Part shown: positions 46,875 through 59,977 of the stretch, one piece after another
How the letters are laid out: each line of letters begins with the position of its first letter
Numbering within the stretch: position 1 is the first letter of the stretch
NCBI RefSeq assembly: GCF_026212465.1
Contig: NC_080059.1
Span: 13,995,042 to 14,059,041 of the forward strand
Source: Amaranthus tricolor
Taxonomy: Eukaryota; Streptophyta; Magnoliopsida; Caryophyllales; Amaranthaceae
Reading direction: 5' to 3'
DNA: 64,000 bases
Notes under the pieces: generated by a model
What the model was told of the DNA's origin: nothing
The model's database searches: none
What the model saw: only the letters and a program-made list of their open reading frames with translations
Translations under genes and position numbers: made by a program

Positions 46875-49581
46875 TTAGTTTGACAACAATTTTTCAGTGT
46901 TTTGTTCAGTCTTAGGCCCTGCCCTCTTCAACAGAAGACGCAATGAAAATGTTGCAAGTAGTAGAGTTTGCCAAAACCAACCCTTTGCATTTGTACGGTC
47001 GACTTTCTTGGCTAAGAACCACGCAAATGTGGCTTCGGATGTATGTGCAACTGCAACAATACTAGAAAATATTTGAATATTCCTTGTAGATCGGAAAATG
47101 AAGAGAGCTATGTCATTAAGGAGAGTTATAGGACCAACGTTAGGTAAGAAATTGATAGCAAAGAGACCAGACAATCCACACACACAAAATATCCATGGAT
47201 AAATCGAAGGACAATCTAGACTGTTCTTTTTTTGATGTCGCCAATAAGAAATCATGATTGACATGCCTTCCTGTGGGCTCACCCTTGGAACATATCCCAA
47301 CTCTTCTCTAGCTTTCTTCTGACAGAAATAATGAGTTACACCCACCTATTACATGCATATTTTTTAAGTTAGCACCAATATACTATTAAGTAATCATTGA
47401 CATTGTATATACACTAATTGACTTTTATTTACTCAATTTGTTTGTTAGCTTTTTGTTGTTGACATGCTGATCGGTTAAATAGTTTTTTGGCAAATACCTA
47501 TTAAGCTCGTATAAAGTAAAATGAAATAGCTGCTATGGACATATTCTTTTCACTTGCTTTTGGCTTTTGATCCATTCTTTATTCAATAGATACCCAACAA
47601 CCAAATTACTATATTGCCACATATCTTGCTTAACAGTTGCTTATATACCTAGCTTAACGACCAACAAAATTACTTAATGTTGTAAACTAGTTAAACAAGC
47701 CAACTGAATTAGCCAACAAACAACAATCAATAGTCAAACACCTCAAACTGATACAAAGGCATAAACAAGGGGCACTTAAATGAGGATACCTGGTATACAT
47801 CTGCAGGAAGAATCAATGGCTGAGGAAGCCAAGAGACATTGAGAAATGGGTATAAAATGGTGTAGAAAACCCAACATATCTTTCCAAATGCAAAAGCACA
47901 GGGTACAGTCAATGAAGCTCCTGGCTGGCCATACTCAAGGCTGTCTAACAAAGGTTGGATGAACTCAAAGGTATTAACTGGGAACCCTGTATCAATTCAT
48001 AGTCAAATCAGAACAAACTTATTGACATAACAGTTTACCTTATAGAATAGAACACCAAGAGAAAATAGTTCACTCATAAAAAGATGAAAATTTATTGGCT
48101 AACACTAATATCCCACCCCGATACTGTTAAAGATCTGAGTTTGGAAATTAGCCTAAAATGAAGTGCCAGAGTCTCACACCCATGTCAAAATATCAAGGAT
48201 TAAAACGAGGAGTCCATATGAAGGAAGCTACTTAAGTACATGATATCATACCGTCTGAGATAAAGTACGAGTTTCCAGCAGCAATTGGATGGTTTTCTTT
48301 GTCAGGAAATTCATGTAAGAGTCCCATAGAGGCTAATAGAAGACCATGAACAAGATTATCCACATAAATCCAGTCTGTTTTAACACTTGAATCACCAACT
48401 TTGAATAGCAGCAAACGTAACTTTGCATAATTTATTATCCATGGGAAGGTCTTCACTTCACCTGCTCCATACACAGCAGCAGGTCGAACTGCACAGGTAT
48501 ACAGACATCCACCATTCTCCCTGCATGCCAATGTAAACAATTATGCTATTTTAAAGACCCATCAAGAAAGCGGATTAAGCTAATGGTTAGAGCCTCAAGA
48601 TATGATGAAAACGTACTTTCTCTGTATTTTAATAGTTGCTACAGTTTCTGTAGCAAGTACTGTTCATCAACTGATCTTATTTGGTATATATTTCTACATA
48701 TATAATGTAAAACATAGTTAAGTGGGATTATCTTTGATTCGTCTTAATGCATATTTTCATAATATTAATTTATTAGAATTTTTTATGATATGAATTAAAG
48801 ATATCAAAGATTAAAATCGTGCATTGGATATCCTAAAAATAGAAATTTAGCAACTATTAAAAACCAGAGGAAGTATATTCTATTATACTTTCTTATACGA
48901 GAGTCAATTGGGCTGAAACTATGGCGTTGACTTCTGATACCATGTCAAAAGACCATTTCAACGTTTCAAAGTTTGAACTTTGCAACATAATTGCATCACC
49001 TGAATGGTTTAGCATTGTAGCTGAGGACTAGGCGTTCTGCAAAAGCTTTACTACGAGCGTAGGGACTAATATGTTGATGTGGAGGAATATAAGGGAGATT
49101 TTCATCACCATTTACAATCTCTTTTCCTCCAAAAACAACATTATAAGTACTTACATAAACAAGCCTTTTGATCTTAAATTCCAGACAGACATCTAATATG
49201 ATTCGAGTTCCCTCAATATTGACCTCATGGATTCGACGAGTTTGAAGCATTTCTTTGCCTGAATTACCAAATGAAGCAATATGGAAAACACAGTCTGCCC
49301 CTTGTAGAGCTGTCTTAACATTCTCTTCATGAGTAATATCCCCTGAGACAACACAAAACAGATCATATTTTAGAGTAAATGTTGCAAGTTCTTTGTATTT
49401 AGGCAAAAGGTAAATTAGGACAGGGGCAACAATGACCATACCTCATTGTAACACCAACAGGAAATAGGAATACTAAAACTGTTGAATCTGAAGTATTGTT
49501 TAGTACAACAAAAGTTTTTATTTATGGACCCTCAACTTTATACAAATACTTTAAGCCTTTTCTTTAAGAAGTTACCATTTG

Positions 49582-49619
<38 letters not shown>

Positions 49620-51231
49620 TGTTTCATGTATTATTTCTATAAAAAATCTTTCTATTTATATCGTAAATTTTGAAAAAAATACATGCTCATTTTAATTATG
49701 ATCCTCATTAGGGGTGAAAGTTTGGTTTTTGGTTTGAATTTGATACAAATCCAAAATTAAACCAAATAAAGTTCGATTTTGATATATTCAGTCCAAATCA
49801 AAATTATAATATTTATAATCCAAATTGAACCGAACCGAATTTTAAAATATCAATCAAAATTGAACCGAACAAACCGAATTGCACCGATTTGTATATTTTG
49901 CTCCGAAAATCTAATTTGCATGTATTGTTTAAAACTTATTCTTTCTAAAGCTCTAAATAAATATTAATAATTTTAGGATTTTTTATTTCAACAAGTAAAA
50001 AACTTTTTACAAAAATCTAAAAATAAGGGTAAAAATTCAAAAAAATCAAATGGAAAATATAACATGCCTTTACCATTTCGGTTTTTCGGTTTTTTCGGTT
50101 TTCGGTTTTCGGTTTTTTCGGTTTTCGGTTTTGTTGAACCCTAGACCGAGTCCAAACTGAACGCCGAATATAATTAAAATTCAGTCCAAACCAAACCAAA
50201 TTTAAAATACAGTTGAACAAAATTACTAATTCGATATGATTTGGTTCGGTGTTTGATTTTTCACAAAATTAGTTACACTCCTAATCCTCATTTATCGTCC
50301 ATTTGAAAACGATCGCCAAATACTTACGATGTTAAGAACAAACAACAATGAGCAAAATTAAGTTTGACAAAGTAACAAACAAGGACACAAAGATTTAAGG
50401 AGGTTCACCCAATGATGGCTACGTCCTCCGTGGTGTGTAGTTTATGTTTATATTATATCAAATGAATACAAACAACACTTCAATATGAAGAATTACAATT
50501 GAGATAGAGATAACAACAATAGGCTATGTGTTTGGCTTAAGGGTTGTGTTTGATGTGTTTTTCATACTTGAAGTGTGGGTATGAGAGCCCTATTTATAGT
50601 GCTAGGTACTTGAAGATGAATGGCTCACATAAATACATAGTTAATTTAGGGTAATGAATACTATGAAATAACTCTAAGAACTTGAAAAGGCATTATCTCA
50701 AGAGTCACACACATGAGACTCTTCACCTTAATCTTCATTAACACCAATAATTCCCATGAATACTCTTCACCTTATTACACCCTTTTGGATTCCACAACTC
50801 AAGAGTCACACACATGAATTCAACCCTTTAATGTGCACTCAAGTCACACATTAGTATAGTATCATTTATAATCACATTAGTATACTACCATTCATAACAA
50901 TTAACTTTATTTTAACAATTTTTTTTTTATTTCTTATGGTTCCTATTTCTCACTAACTTTAAAAATATTTTTTCAGTAACTTTTTTTTAATATTTTAAAA
51001 ATGTTTGGTAAAAATATAAGATTATAGATAGACAATGGTACCTAAGATGCAGACAACAGCAGGTTGAGAAAGTAGACAAGACGAAGGTGAAGAACAAACG
51101 AGATCAAGAATTCGAACCTCGCGAGCCCCTTTTCGAATAAGCTCAAGACAAAGAGTTGCGCCCACAAAACCCATTCCTCCAGTTACTACAAATGTCTTCC
51201 CTTCTATTCCTTCTTCCTCATTCGTTTTCAT
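46875..51231 (-). CDS. 3-beta-HSD/SDR42E-type dehydrogenase with membrane C-terminus, 489 aa
   Basis: Five coding exons on the - strand join in frame: 51231-51042, 49342-49000, 48520-48252, 47986-47790 and 47345-46875 (1470 bp, TAA), all GT-AG. It is an extended short-chain dehydrogenase. The Rossmann cofactor motif VTGGMGFVG lies at about residues 15-23, GDITHEENV follows the first intron, and the catalytic YxxxK is Tyr158-Lys162 (SPYARSK). The substrate-side region includes VRPAAVYGAGE and DWIYVDNLVHGLLLA. The C-terminus (GVTHYFCQKKAREELGYVP, then several hydrophobic segments, then GWFWQTLLLATFSLRLLLKR) is typical of the plant SDR family 42E branch, related to sterol 3-beta-dehydrogenases and probably ER-bound. 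The substrate cannot be inferred. Intron 1 (1.7 kb) is filled with transposons. Confidence 0.92.
48616..48873. mobile_element. Stowaway-like MITE in SDR intron 2 (258 bp)
   Basis: The ends are CTTTCTCTGTATTTTAATAG and, inverted on the right, CTTCCTCTGGTTTTTAATAG, flanked by TA (48614-48615 and 48874-48875). This is a different subfamily from the CTCCCTCCGT copies in the AHL gene. Confidence 0.85.
49709..50283. mobile_element. hAT-type MITE nested in SDR intron 1 (575 bp)
   Basis: A perfect 8-bp duplication ATCCTCAT flanks it (49701-49708 and 50284-50291). The ends are TAGGGGTGAAAG and, inverted on the right, TAGGAGTGTAAC. The interior is rich in GGTTTTCGGTTTT and CCAAACC words. Confidence 0.9.
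50330..50899 (-). mobile_element. Copia-like solo LTR in SDR intron 1
   Basis: On the - strand it begins TGTTATGAATGG and ends TTGTTCTTAACA. CACTATAAATAGGGCTC serves as a TATA-type promoter at about 50590, and GGAGGACGTAGCC then GGGTGAACCTCC follow downstream, phrases common in plant Copia LTRs. No 5-bp duplication is seen (TACGA versus ATTAA), so the flanks have diverged or rearranged. Confidence 0.65.
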
Positions 51232-51239
51232 CTTTTAAT

Positions 51240-52260
51240 TATTTCTAGGTCTTGTTCTCTTTCTTCTTTCAACTTAACAAGTTTGTTTCAACTTGTAATG
51301 TGCAGTCTGTATAAAATAGTACACAAAATTCTCCCAACACTTCATCTGTTTTGGCTTTGACTCATTCAGTACATATTCTATGATTTAAATTTTTAGTGTT
51401 TTACACGTCTGGGAATATCCTTCCATTATAATATAAGTGATAAATAGTTTTTTATAGTCGGCTTGAATTAGTTCATTGTTGGCTTGTTGCCTAATCTAAC
51501 CATAAAAAATTGTTTGGTATGTGGCATCATATTATACTATATGCTAAAACAATAAATGACTTAGATTATCTATCTATTAAATATTAACCGTAATAGATTT
51601 AAAATTCTTAATTTCAATTTTTCGATTAATTATTTCGAATTTTCAGTTCAAATCTCTAATACTTTGATTATTCATTTCAAATCATTATTAATCACTAAAA
51701 CTTTTCGATTTTGTAATTTCTTTTAAATATTAAACTTTAAAATTTTGGTTAAAATTTTTTTATAATCAGTCAAATATTATTTTATAATTTTGTAGTACGA
51801 AAAGTGAAATTTTATTATTATATACACGGTTTTGTAAAACGTTACGTTTTAACTTTTTTCCTTAAACTAACATTACTACTTATTATTTTAACCTTATGAT
51901 TTTGATTTAATTATTTTATACATAAAAATGAGTCGTATTTTTATTATTAACCTTAAGTATAGTTTAAGTAAAATTTTCTAAGTAAACTACATATTTTCAT
52001 GATCAAATTTACCCATTATTTTAAAGTATATTCACTTCTACATACTAGAAAAAAATTTGATGAACCAAAATACTTTCTATAGTAACCCATGATGTTCATC
52101 ACTTACACAAGCTATCACCATTTCCTTACGCAAGCTAACTATCTTCTACACTCCAAACTCTTACACATTCACTTACACACTCTAAATCACTTATACAAGT
52201 TAATCTTCTTCTATATTCCTAACACTCTTTATCATACAATCTAATAAACTACAAAATTGC
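51240..52260. other. SDR promoter side and AT-rich intergenic DNA
   Basis: The first few hundred bases must contain the SDR promoter, because the start codon is at 51231. No single element stands out, apart from an A/T-rich TATA-like word near 51310. The rest is AT-rich with no coding pattern. Confidence 0.4.
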
Positions 52261-54985
52261 CCAAACCCATTATAAATACCCCCTTAGCCATGAGATCACT
52301 TACACCACCATCATCAAATATTTCTAACATTCTTTCTTATATTTTCACTTCATTAACATCTTACTACATTAATACCTTTATTATAAATTGAAGAAATTCA
52401 AGAACATGGAACTTAGAAAACTCTTTATTTAACTTAAATCATCATCATTATGGAGCATTATTGGGTTATTACTTTGGGTTATTACTTTGGGTAATTAATG
52501 TATCATTATTTTTGGTGTTTAGATTTAATTATTTTGGGAGCTTAGAAGATCATTATTATTTTGAGAGTTTGGATTAATTATCTTTGGAGCATTATTATCT
52601 ATCTTGGACGGTCTTATTTCTTATTATTTTCCTTATTAGTACTTAGTACTAATCCCTTGTGTTAGTATGATATAACGTTTTACCCTACTTTTTTTGTGGA
52701 ATTTTACATTATATTTACTTTATAATATGCAAAGTATGACATATGCTAATATGTTTTAGTAGAAAGTTAGTTTAATGAAATTATGATCAAGATTATATTA
52801 AGTATGTATATACTAAAAGTATTTTTTAGTATGTTAATTTAATAATCTTTGAACAAGTTTAGGAAGTTGGGTGCAAAATTATTTTCTAGTGATATTAAGT
52901 ATGATTCATGTTATAAACTAGTGCTAGTATGTTTATGAGTTATGTGTTACATTGGGAATGTTATTATATTTAAGAATTTTTATGTTAAAACTTTATTAAT
53001 ATGTTTATGTTAACCTTCAAATTAGTTTATAAGGTAGTAAGTTATTTTATGAACTTATTGTTTATTAAGTATGGTTATATTAAGAATATTGTTATTATAC
53101 TTTATTTTGAGATTTAAGTTTATCCTTAAGGTTATAATAAATTTCTAAGTTATTGCGTAAAGTTTTTATTTTTGTAAATGGTTATGTTAATTGTTTAAAT
53201 CTAGGATTTAGTATGATAAATTAAATTAAGTCGTTCTTTTTATGTGTAAAGGGCTCAAAACACTCATAGGCCATTCGACCACTATCATATATAATAAAAG
53301 AGAGTTTGATTTACTATTTTAAATTATTACAACTATTTTTTTGATAATAATAAAATAACAATTTAAAAAGATGTTTTTGAGAAATTTTTATAATTATTGA
53401 ATTTTGAAGTGTTTTTCTTGAATATATGAGATTTCATAATAAAAGTGACTTTTAATCATTATTTAGTACAAAATATTTTATTTGCCAACTATATGACCAA
53501 AATTTATGTAAAATGATGTAAAAGTATTTTTGGTATACTTGTCGCTCAAACTATGTGTGAAATATTGATTTTGTGAGATTACAAGTTTTACTTGTTTTAT
53601 AATTAGAAATATTGACTTTTGTGAAAATTATAAATTTGATTTTTGTGAAATTATAAGTTTTATTTGTTTTATAACTAGAATTTTAATTTTTGCAAATCTA
53701 ATAAGTTTACTTATCTTTCTAAACTTGAAATATTAATTTTTGGTGAACTTGTAGAATTTTAGAAACTTATCCAAATGATGCAATTTTAACTTGAATTTTA
53801 ATTAGAATATTAATTTTTTAATTATTTTTCTAATAAGTTTTATTTATTGTAAAGTAGGAAATGTTGATTTTGGGAACTTATTTAAAGAAAAATAGATTTT
53901 AGTTGCTACTTGTGGAAAATATTAATTTGGAAACTATTGATAAAATATTAAGTTTTTAATGTGAATTTAGCGAACTATTTAAAATAAAGTTACAAATAAA
54001 ATTTAATGTGTAAAAATTTAATAATGAATGTATAAAGACATAAAATTTAATTTTACGTTATGATTAAGAATTTATTAAATAAAAGAGGTTATCACTTAAG
54101 TTGATCAAAGTCAAAGTCAAAGTCAAATTGCAGTAATAAAAATGTGATGTACTTGTGTGAATGAATATTGATTGAATGACCTTGATAGTAAGGTAATGTC
54201 GAACCATGGACCGGCATGTAAAATCCCGGCGCCCGTGTTGGCCGACACGTAAAATGCGGTGTAAGACGGGAGGTTAGCTACCTATCTTGTAGAGCTCGAG
54301 CATAAATTGTACTGGAGGGGTGACAACTCCTACCTCAGTTAGGGTTTAGGACTACGGTCCTCACCTATCACCTAACCAGACCCTTACATATATCAGGTGT
54401 CATATTGATGTGCTTGTTGATCAGTGATAAACTTGATTAGTGTTGATGCTATGATGCATGGTACGGTTATGAGTATTAACCAAATGAATTCACTTAAGTG
54501 TTAAGATTACCGAATTGTATAAGTGACAGTAATGTACTTCTGTCAAGATTGAGAATGGTATCATAAGTTCGTACTTAAATTATTATTTTGTAAATATAGC
54601 GTATAATTTCCGTATTTTGAGCTGGATAGGAAGTTATGCTCGGCGTTAAATGCTGACCAATTCAATCGGCTGTCATCCGTATCATGGATGACAGCATTTT
54701 GTAGGATTTAGTTCAGGTTCCAATCCAGGGCGCAACAATTACTATTTATCGAGAACTTAGCTGCTTTTTGTATCTTTATTGATGACTCGATGATGATGTA
54801 TGTTTTTTGATTTTGAGCAAAGAATATTTCTTATCAGATCTAATATTTTACTTTTGTTTAAAACAGTTTCAGTTTTTATGATTTAAAGTTTTTTACAGTT
54901 CGACATTTTGAGACTTCCGCAATATTTTTGTATCAAATATTGTTATTATATGTTAATTATGTATCGGGATTGTAGCTCCTGTTAC
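52260..54985 (+). mobile_element. LTR-like non-coding sequence, left end unresolved
   Basis: CATTATAAATACCCCCTTAG at about 52269 looks like an LTR promoter. A long AT-rich part with repeated ATTATAAGTTTTATTTG words follows. A GC-richer block at 54190-54400 (CCCGGCGCCCG, AAGACGGGAGGTTAGCTACC) and the end CTCCTGTTACA at 54985 resemble the 3' half of the solo LTR at 29526-31901. No matching start or target duplication was found. Confidence 0.4.
54669..54695. other. Hairpin in LTR-like sequence
   Basis: GCTGTCATCC and GGATGACAGC form a perfect 10-bp stem around a 7-base loop. Confidence 0.7.
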
Positions 54986-55536
54986 AGTAATGAAGAAACA
55001 ATTGGGTCACATGTCCTCTAAGTTACTCTATCAAATTTCATAATACTATTTTATACACTTTTATTAACAATAATACGAATGCTAATTTTAGATGTTAATA
55101 TGTTGTAAAAGTGTGAAAGATGAAAGGGTTAAAGATGTATAAATAGTAGTAGGCATCAACATCAAAATAGGGCAAGGATAGACTTCTTTTTTATTTAATG
55201 TTATTCTATGCAATTCTATGTCGAGGAAATGATAGCTGCTAGACATCTTTTGTTGATGGATTGCTTGGCTTGTTGAAGGGCTATTGGTCCGGCAGTTTTG
55301 TTGGTAAGGCTGTTGTTGTGATGTTGTCGGTTTGTTAACTTGAATCTTTCAACCAAGGGAATAGCAATGCTTGGCAAGAGTTTAAATTAACACTAAAACC
55401 AGCTCAAGAACTAATCTTAAAAACAATATTGTTGTACCAATATGCGATTCCCCAAGAAATCATATTTTATTAAAAAATTACTTTAAGTGAAACAATCAAT
55501 CATTAATAGCTCAAGTAATCAAAAAGTGACCAAAAG

Positions 55537-55800
55537 CGCTTGTGGCTCAATGGATAGAGCATCTGCATGTGGAGTAGAAGGTTTGGGGTTCGACCCCTAC
55601 TAACCGTAGGTATCAGTTGGGGGGTTTCTTGACAACGCGCATCTCTCTTTACTTCCTCTTTGGGGGAACGAGTATGATTTGTCCGCATCTTTCAGGAAAA
55701 AGAAAAACATCCTCACCTGGACCCTACCTTGTGCGGGATACTGGAAGTGTCCTTTACCTCTCTACTTTCATAACCAAATTACTCCACGCGTGCACTCAAG
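55537..55800 (+). mobile_element. tRNA-derived SINE head (decayed tRNA-like)
   Basis: TGGCTCAATGG (A box) and GGGTTCGACCCC (B box) are correctly spaced. The anticodon arm pairs (TCTGC with GTAGA) around a loop with GTG, but the T-stem and acceptor stem do not pair. Downstream ACCTTGTGCGGGATACT resembles plant SINE bodies. It is therefore read as a SINE, not a working tRNA gene. Confidence 0.6.
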
Positions 55801-57745
55801 GGTATCTGTTATCTATAATATTTCTATTAAAAAGTGATAAGACTTTGACGATAAAACATTCACAAAATTTAAAGAAACACATTAGAGCATTGAAATTGTG
55901 AAATACTGAAAAGTAATAAATTACTTGAAATTGTAAAAGCAGAGAAACAAAAAATTTAATTTGGGAGAAGAAAAAAGAAAAATGGTTATTTGACATTAAA
56001 TATTCTGGAAAATAGGATTTTGACGGAGTTTTGATCAAGGTTTGAAGTTATGATTTTCTACAGATGTCAAAATATAAAAATGAAAAAGATGACAAATTCA
56101 AAATATTTTTTAATTTTCTTTTTAAAAAAGTTTTAGCCGGTTCCTAATGTAAGGTTCCTTGGGGTTATTAAGGATTCGATATATGCTCCATACAATGATT
56201 ACACTATTAAATTAGACAGCTTTTGTATATACTACATATACAAAAAAAAAAAAAAAAAAAAAAGCATGGATTGTAATAATAAAATACACTGCCTAGCTTA
56301 AGTAATATTTCTAATATAGAATTATAATATTATCAAGTAATATCGTACAAATCAATCTAGTCAACAAGTGTAAGTATTGATTGATTAAGTAAAACATTTA
56401 GAAAGTAATATCAATTTTAGATTATGACCAGCTATGGTTGAAAGAAAACATGGTTATATGATGAAAGATCACAACATTGAATTTATCAGTAGCTCCATTA
56501 ACTGAATTTGAATAACTAACCCTAGATTTTTGTCTCTCTCTCTCTACTTTTTATAAGTAACCTAAAAGCCTTAAATTCAATAAAATTTCACCAATTCATT
56601 TATTTGACAATTTTACGAAAAAAAGTCACTACAATATTCTAATGTATTAACGTACAAAGTGTCATCACATATATAGTCATTAGGGCTTCGTCCAAGCAAT
56701 GAATAGAAGTAGTATTTGAGTATTTGTACCATTAGTTATGTTGGAAACTTCTTCCAAGCATTTAAGTGTAGGTATATACAATAAGAACACAAAGAAGAAA
56801 AAATGAGATAGCATAGGCATATCATGGAGCTACTATAATTAGGAGCCAAACTAAGAAAACTACAAATTTAGAAAATACGTTCAAGATGAACATAATACAA
56901 CACAATCAAAAAAATCAAAATATAGTGAAATCCAAATTAAACAAGAAAGTAGAACTTATTGTAGTCTTAAATCCAATGTGTAATAATTTTAATTCAAATA
57001 AGTACTTAAACATTCTAATCATACCATAAAAAACCAACCATACATTACTAAGAAATGTATAACTAAATTGTTAATTGGCAACTCTAACGAATAAAGCAAA
57101 TGAAAATGAAACGTAATTAAAGCAAATTAACTTGAGAGGTACTCTTCTACTACACTAAGACAAAAAAAAAAGTGATCTATAAAAGCTTTCCATTACAAAT
57201 GTACTAACAAAACTTTAAAGATTTAATTAATTAATTGGTTAATGTCATTTCCTTAAACTTATGCCACAGTGAGATAAAACAACAAAAGAACGTCAATCCC
57301 AATCATATAAGTAAACAAATTGACAATGTAGATGCTTATTAAGCTATGAATATCAGTATACAAAAAGGGAATGAAGAAATCACATGTTATCCAATGAAAT
57401 TTGTTGAGTTTTGGATAGAATACACACATTTGTCTTTTTGATAATTATCATTGTAATATCGAACGCTACAACAACCTTGCCAAGAGTTACAATCTCAACA
57501 GTACTAGTAGCATCAAATATGAACTCCCACTCAAATCGATAAAACTAAATGAACTAAAAAATAATAGCAACGAGAATAAGATCAATAAAAAAGGAACGAG
57601 AACAAAAGAAAGATCACTCTTATATGCAAAAATAATAATATATTTTAGGCGTATGAAACTCGCGATCTAAAGAAACAAAAAAATTAAATGAGAGAATTAC
57701 CTATATGAGAGAAAGAAACAATCCAAACCATTAGAGTATTAGGAG
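55801..57745. other. AT-rich intergenic DNA, nothing recognised
   Basis: It contains a 23-base A run (56242-56264) and a CTCTCTCTC stretch near 56535. No coding or terminal-repeat pattern was found. Confidence 0.5.
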
Positions 57746-57976
57746 TCAATCTTGTAGTATTTTTTTTTTCAGTCCACTCCTTATAAAAGTGAGTATCCTT
57801 GGAAGAGGAGGGTCCCTACTTTGAGGGTTTTTAATAATTGCAGTAGGTGTAAGCAGGGATTTCTCTCCTGATGTTGCTGGTTGAGCGGGAGTCTTGTCCC
57901 TCCATGGTCCTGGAAGAGTTTTTTCTCCCAAGAGTGCCTCGAGCTCTTCTTTTTCTCCTAGTGTGTCTAGGAACAT
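57746..57976 (-). other. Unrecognised 76-codon frame
   Basis: It is denser in G/C than its surroundings. The product would be Pro/Lys-rich (SLLTPTAIIKNPQSRDPPLP). This could be a fragment of a retrotransposon or of a captured gene; I recognise no family and see no stop-free continuation. Confidence 0.25.
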
Positions 57977-57977
57977 T

Positions 57978-58158
57978 AGGGGTGTTCATTTGGGTCATCG
58001 GGTTGATTTCGAATCACGTGTTTTGAGTCGGTATAAAATCAAGTTTTGTTTGCACATTAATTCTTACATAATTTTTAAATCATTTTGAAGTCGAGTCAAG
58101 TCATAATCCGTTACAAGATTGGATAAATATGGGGTTGTTGGGCTATTTTGAACACCTT
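57978..58158. mobile_element. Short hAT-like MITE
   Basis: The ends are TAGGGGTGTTCA and, inverted on the right, TAAAGGTGTTCA. The interior has GGGTCATCGGG. The flanking 8-mers do not match convincingly. Confidence 0.5.
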
Positions 58159-59185
58159 TAGCCACATAGGACTGATCCTCTCCCTCGACCTTAAACCCTA
58201 AAAAAGGGATGGGACCAAGTATTTTTCTTTTCATTCCCTGCCATGTAGAGCAACACTTATTCTTCCTAAACTACTGATTTTGGCTAATGCTGAAGTAAGG
58301 GTGACCGAGTCATTACCATTCCAAGTGAATTGTTGAGGTGTTTTGGAGTATGAGTGATGATTGATGACCTCCTATTGTTGTACTATATTTAGGTCCAAGG
58401 AGACCCTTCTGAACTAGAAAAAGCCTCTCTATCAGTATGCCTTGAGATTGCAGATTGTCTTAAAGAGGATGTAGCCTTTCATGATATTAGGCATAACTAG
58501 CATTTCTAGCTTGCTTGTATCAGTTTGGTTGTCTGAATTGAGGTACAATCTCTTCAACAATCTAGGCTTGGCTTAAATGCTGACTAAATTGACTTTTACT
58601 CATTTTGGGGAGTTTAGAAAGAAAAAATAGCTAATGAAGAATGATAGACCCTTCTTCTAGTGCCAATCTATTCATGTCAAGGACCAAATATAATTGGGTA
58701 AGCAAAAGGCCAATTTATACTAGAGGGTTAAGAGAATGCTTGTCTTTGCTATCTTATCTTTCTTATAGTATGACTATGTTGAAGGACTACGTTTGCACAT
58801 GTAGCACACATCAGCCTGCTCGGAGGGTTGACTTTGGTGACCATCTTCGACATGCATGTCAATAAATATACAAAGAGACCAAGTGAGTACTTAAAAACCC
58901 AATTCGAGGTGCAGTGTGACTCTTAACTTTGATAAACAATCTAAGGCTTATTTGTAGTTTTAGGCCTTTAATAAAGTTCCTCATTACAAGAATAAATGCA
59001 AATAGAGTAAAAGTTATCCTTTAAATGATTGAGAGTAAATAGGAAACAAATAATTAATGTGTAAAATTTAAGGTACCTTAGTGGTAGAGTATATAGGTAC
59101 ATTTATACCAGATAAATATCTTAATGTAGTTGAAATCCTAACAACTACAGAATTTCTTTCTTGATCTTGGTCTGTGCCGTTAGCT
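58159..59185. other. Intergenic DNA, nothing recognised
   Basis: Base composition is closer to coding than in neighbouring stretches, but frames are short and match no family known to me. It could be worn transposon coding sequence. Confidence 0.4.
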
Positions 59186-59412
59186 TTTTTAGTAGGTCCC
59201 ACACCTTTTTACCTTAGCTTATATAGTAGAGTTGGCTCTTCTGCTGACATGACTTCATCCCATTAGTGATGTATTAAGTCATTTAATGTAAAATTCACCT
59301 TTTTCCCATTTCTAGTTGGTTCCCCATTTTTTTCCTTTAGCTTACATAGTAGACGTGAAGTCATCCTACTGGTGATGTATTAAGTCATTTAATGCGTAAT
59401 TCACCTTTTTCC
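59186..59412. repeat. ~105-bp direct duplication
   Basis: The block GATGTATTAAGTCATTTAAT is present at 59268 and 59373. Shared words lie on both sides (CTTA(T/C)ATAGTAGA before, AATTCACCTTTTTCC after). Confidence 0.8.
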
Positions 59413-59977
59413 TAAAATGTGAAAGCTTGTTGTTTTAATTTTGTTAGATAAAAGCAACATTCTATTCTTTCATATAAGTTGACATTATACTGTACAAGCA
59501 CTATTGTATTGCTTCCATGCACTTAGCTCCTACTTGCGATAAAATCTAATATATACTTCAATTATTTAAATAGTGGCTTTTATAATACTCTTATTCAGCA
59601 TATATGTCCCATTTTCTTATTGGCTTAAGTCACTCTAAATCTCATTTCTGTTTTGGGTATGTTAACTTTACTAATATACGCTTATTAAATTAAATATTTT
59701 ACACATTTAACCTTACTGACCCCATTAAAACTAACTTAATTTACTTAATCTAACATTATTATTCATCAAATTAATCTATCTAACCACCTATGACCTAAAC
59801 CTAGATCTCAAACACTGAGAGGGTGTTTAATAGGTGGGATTAGGGAATGGGAATGGTGATTTATATACCAAATATTTTATATCCTATGTTTATTTGGTGG
59901 GAATGAGAATTAAATAAATGGTACGGATATATAATCTTCTCCCCTTGATTTTTATTTCTTTTTATATATAAATAAAT

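Larger units (their letters stand above)
49549..51013. mobile_element. Stowaway MITE in SDR intron 1, split by two insertions
   Basis: The left part (49549-49708, with TTTAAGAAGTTACCATTTGC and TTTCTATAAAAAATCTTTC) and the right part (about 50900-51013, TTCTTATGGTTCC, TAACTTTAAAAATATTTTTT) align with successive parts of the 45199 Stowaway. A 36-base T run (49583-49618) sits in the left part. The right terminus is lost. Confidence 0.6.

Noticed and set aside
55537..55609. A functional tRNA gene (anticodon GTG)
   Set aside because: A and B boxes and the anticodon arm are visible, but T-stem and acceptor stem do not pair, and SINE-like sequence follows.
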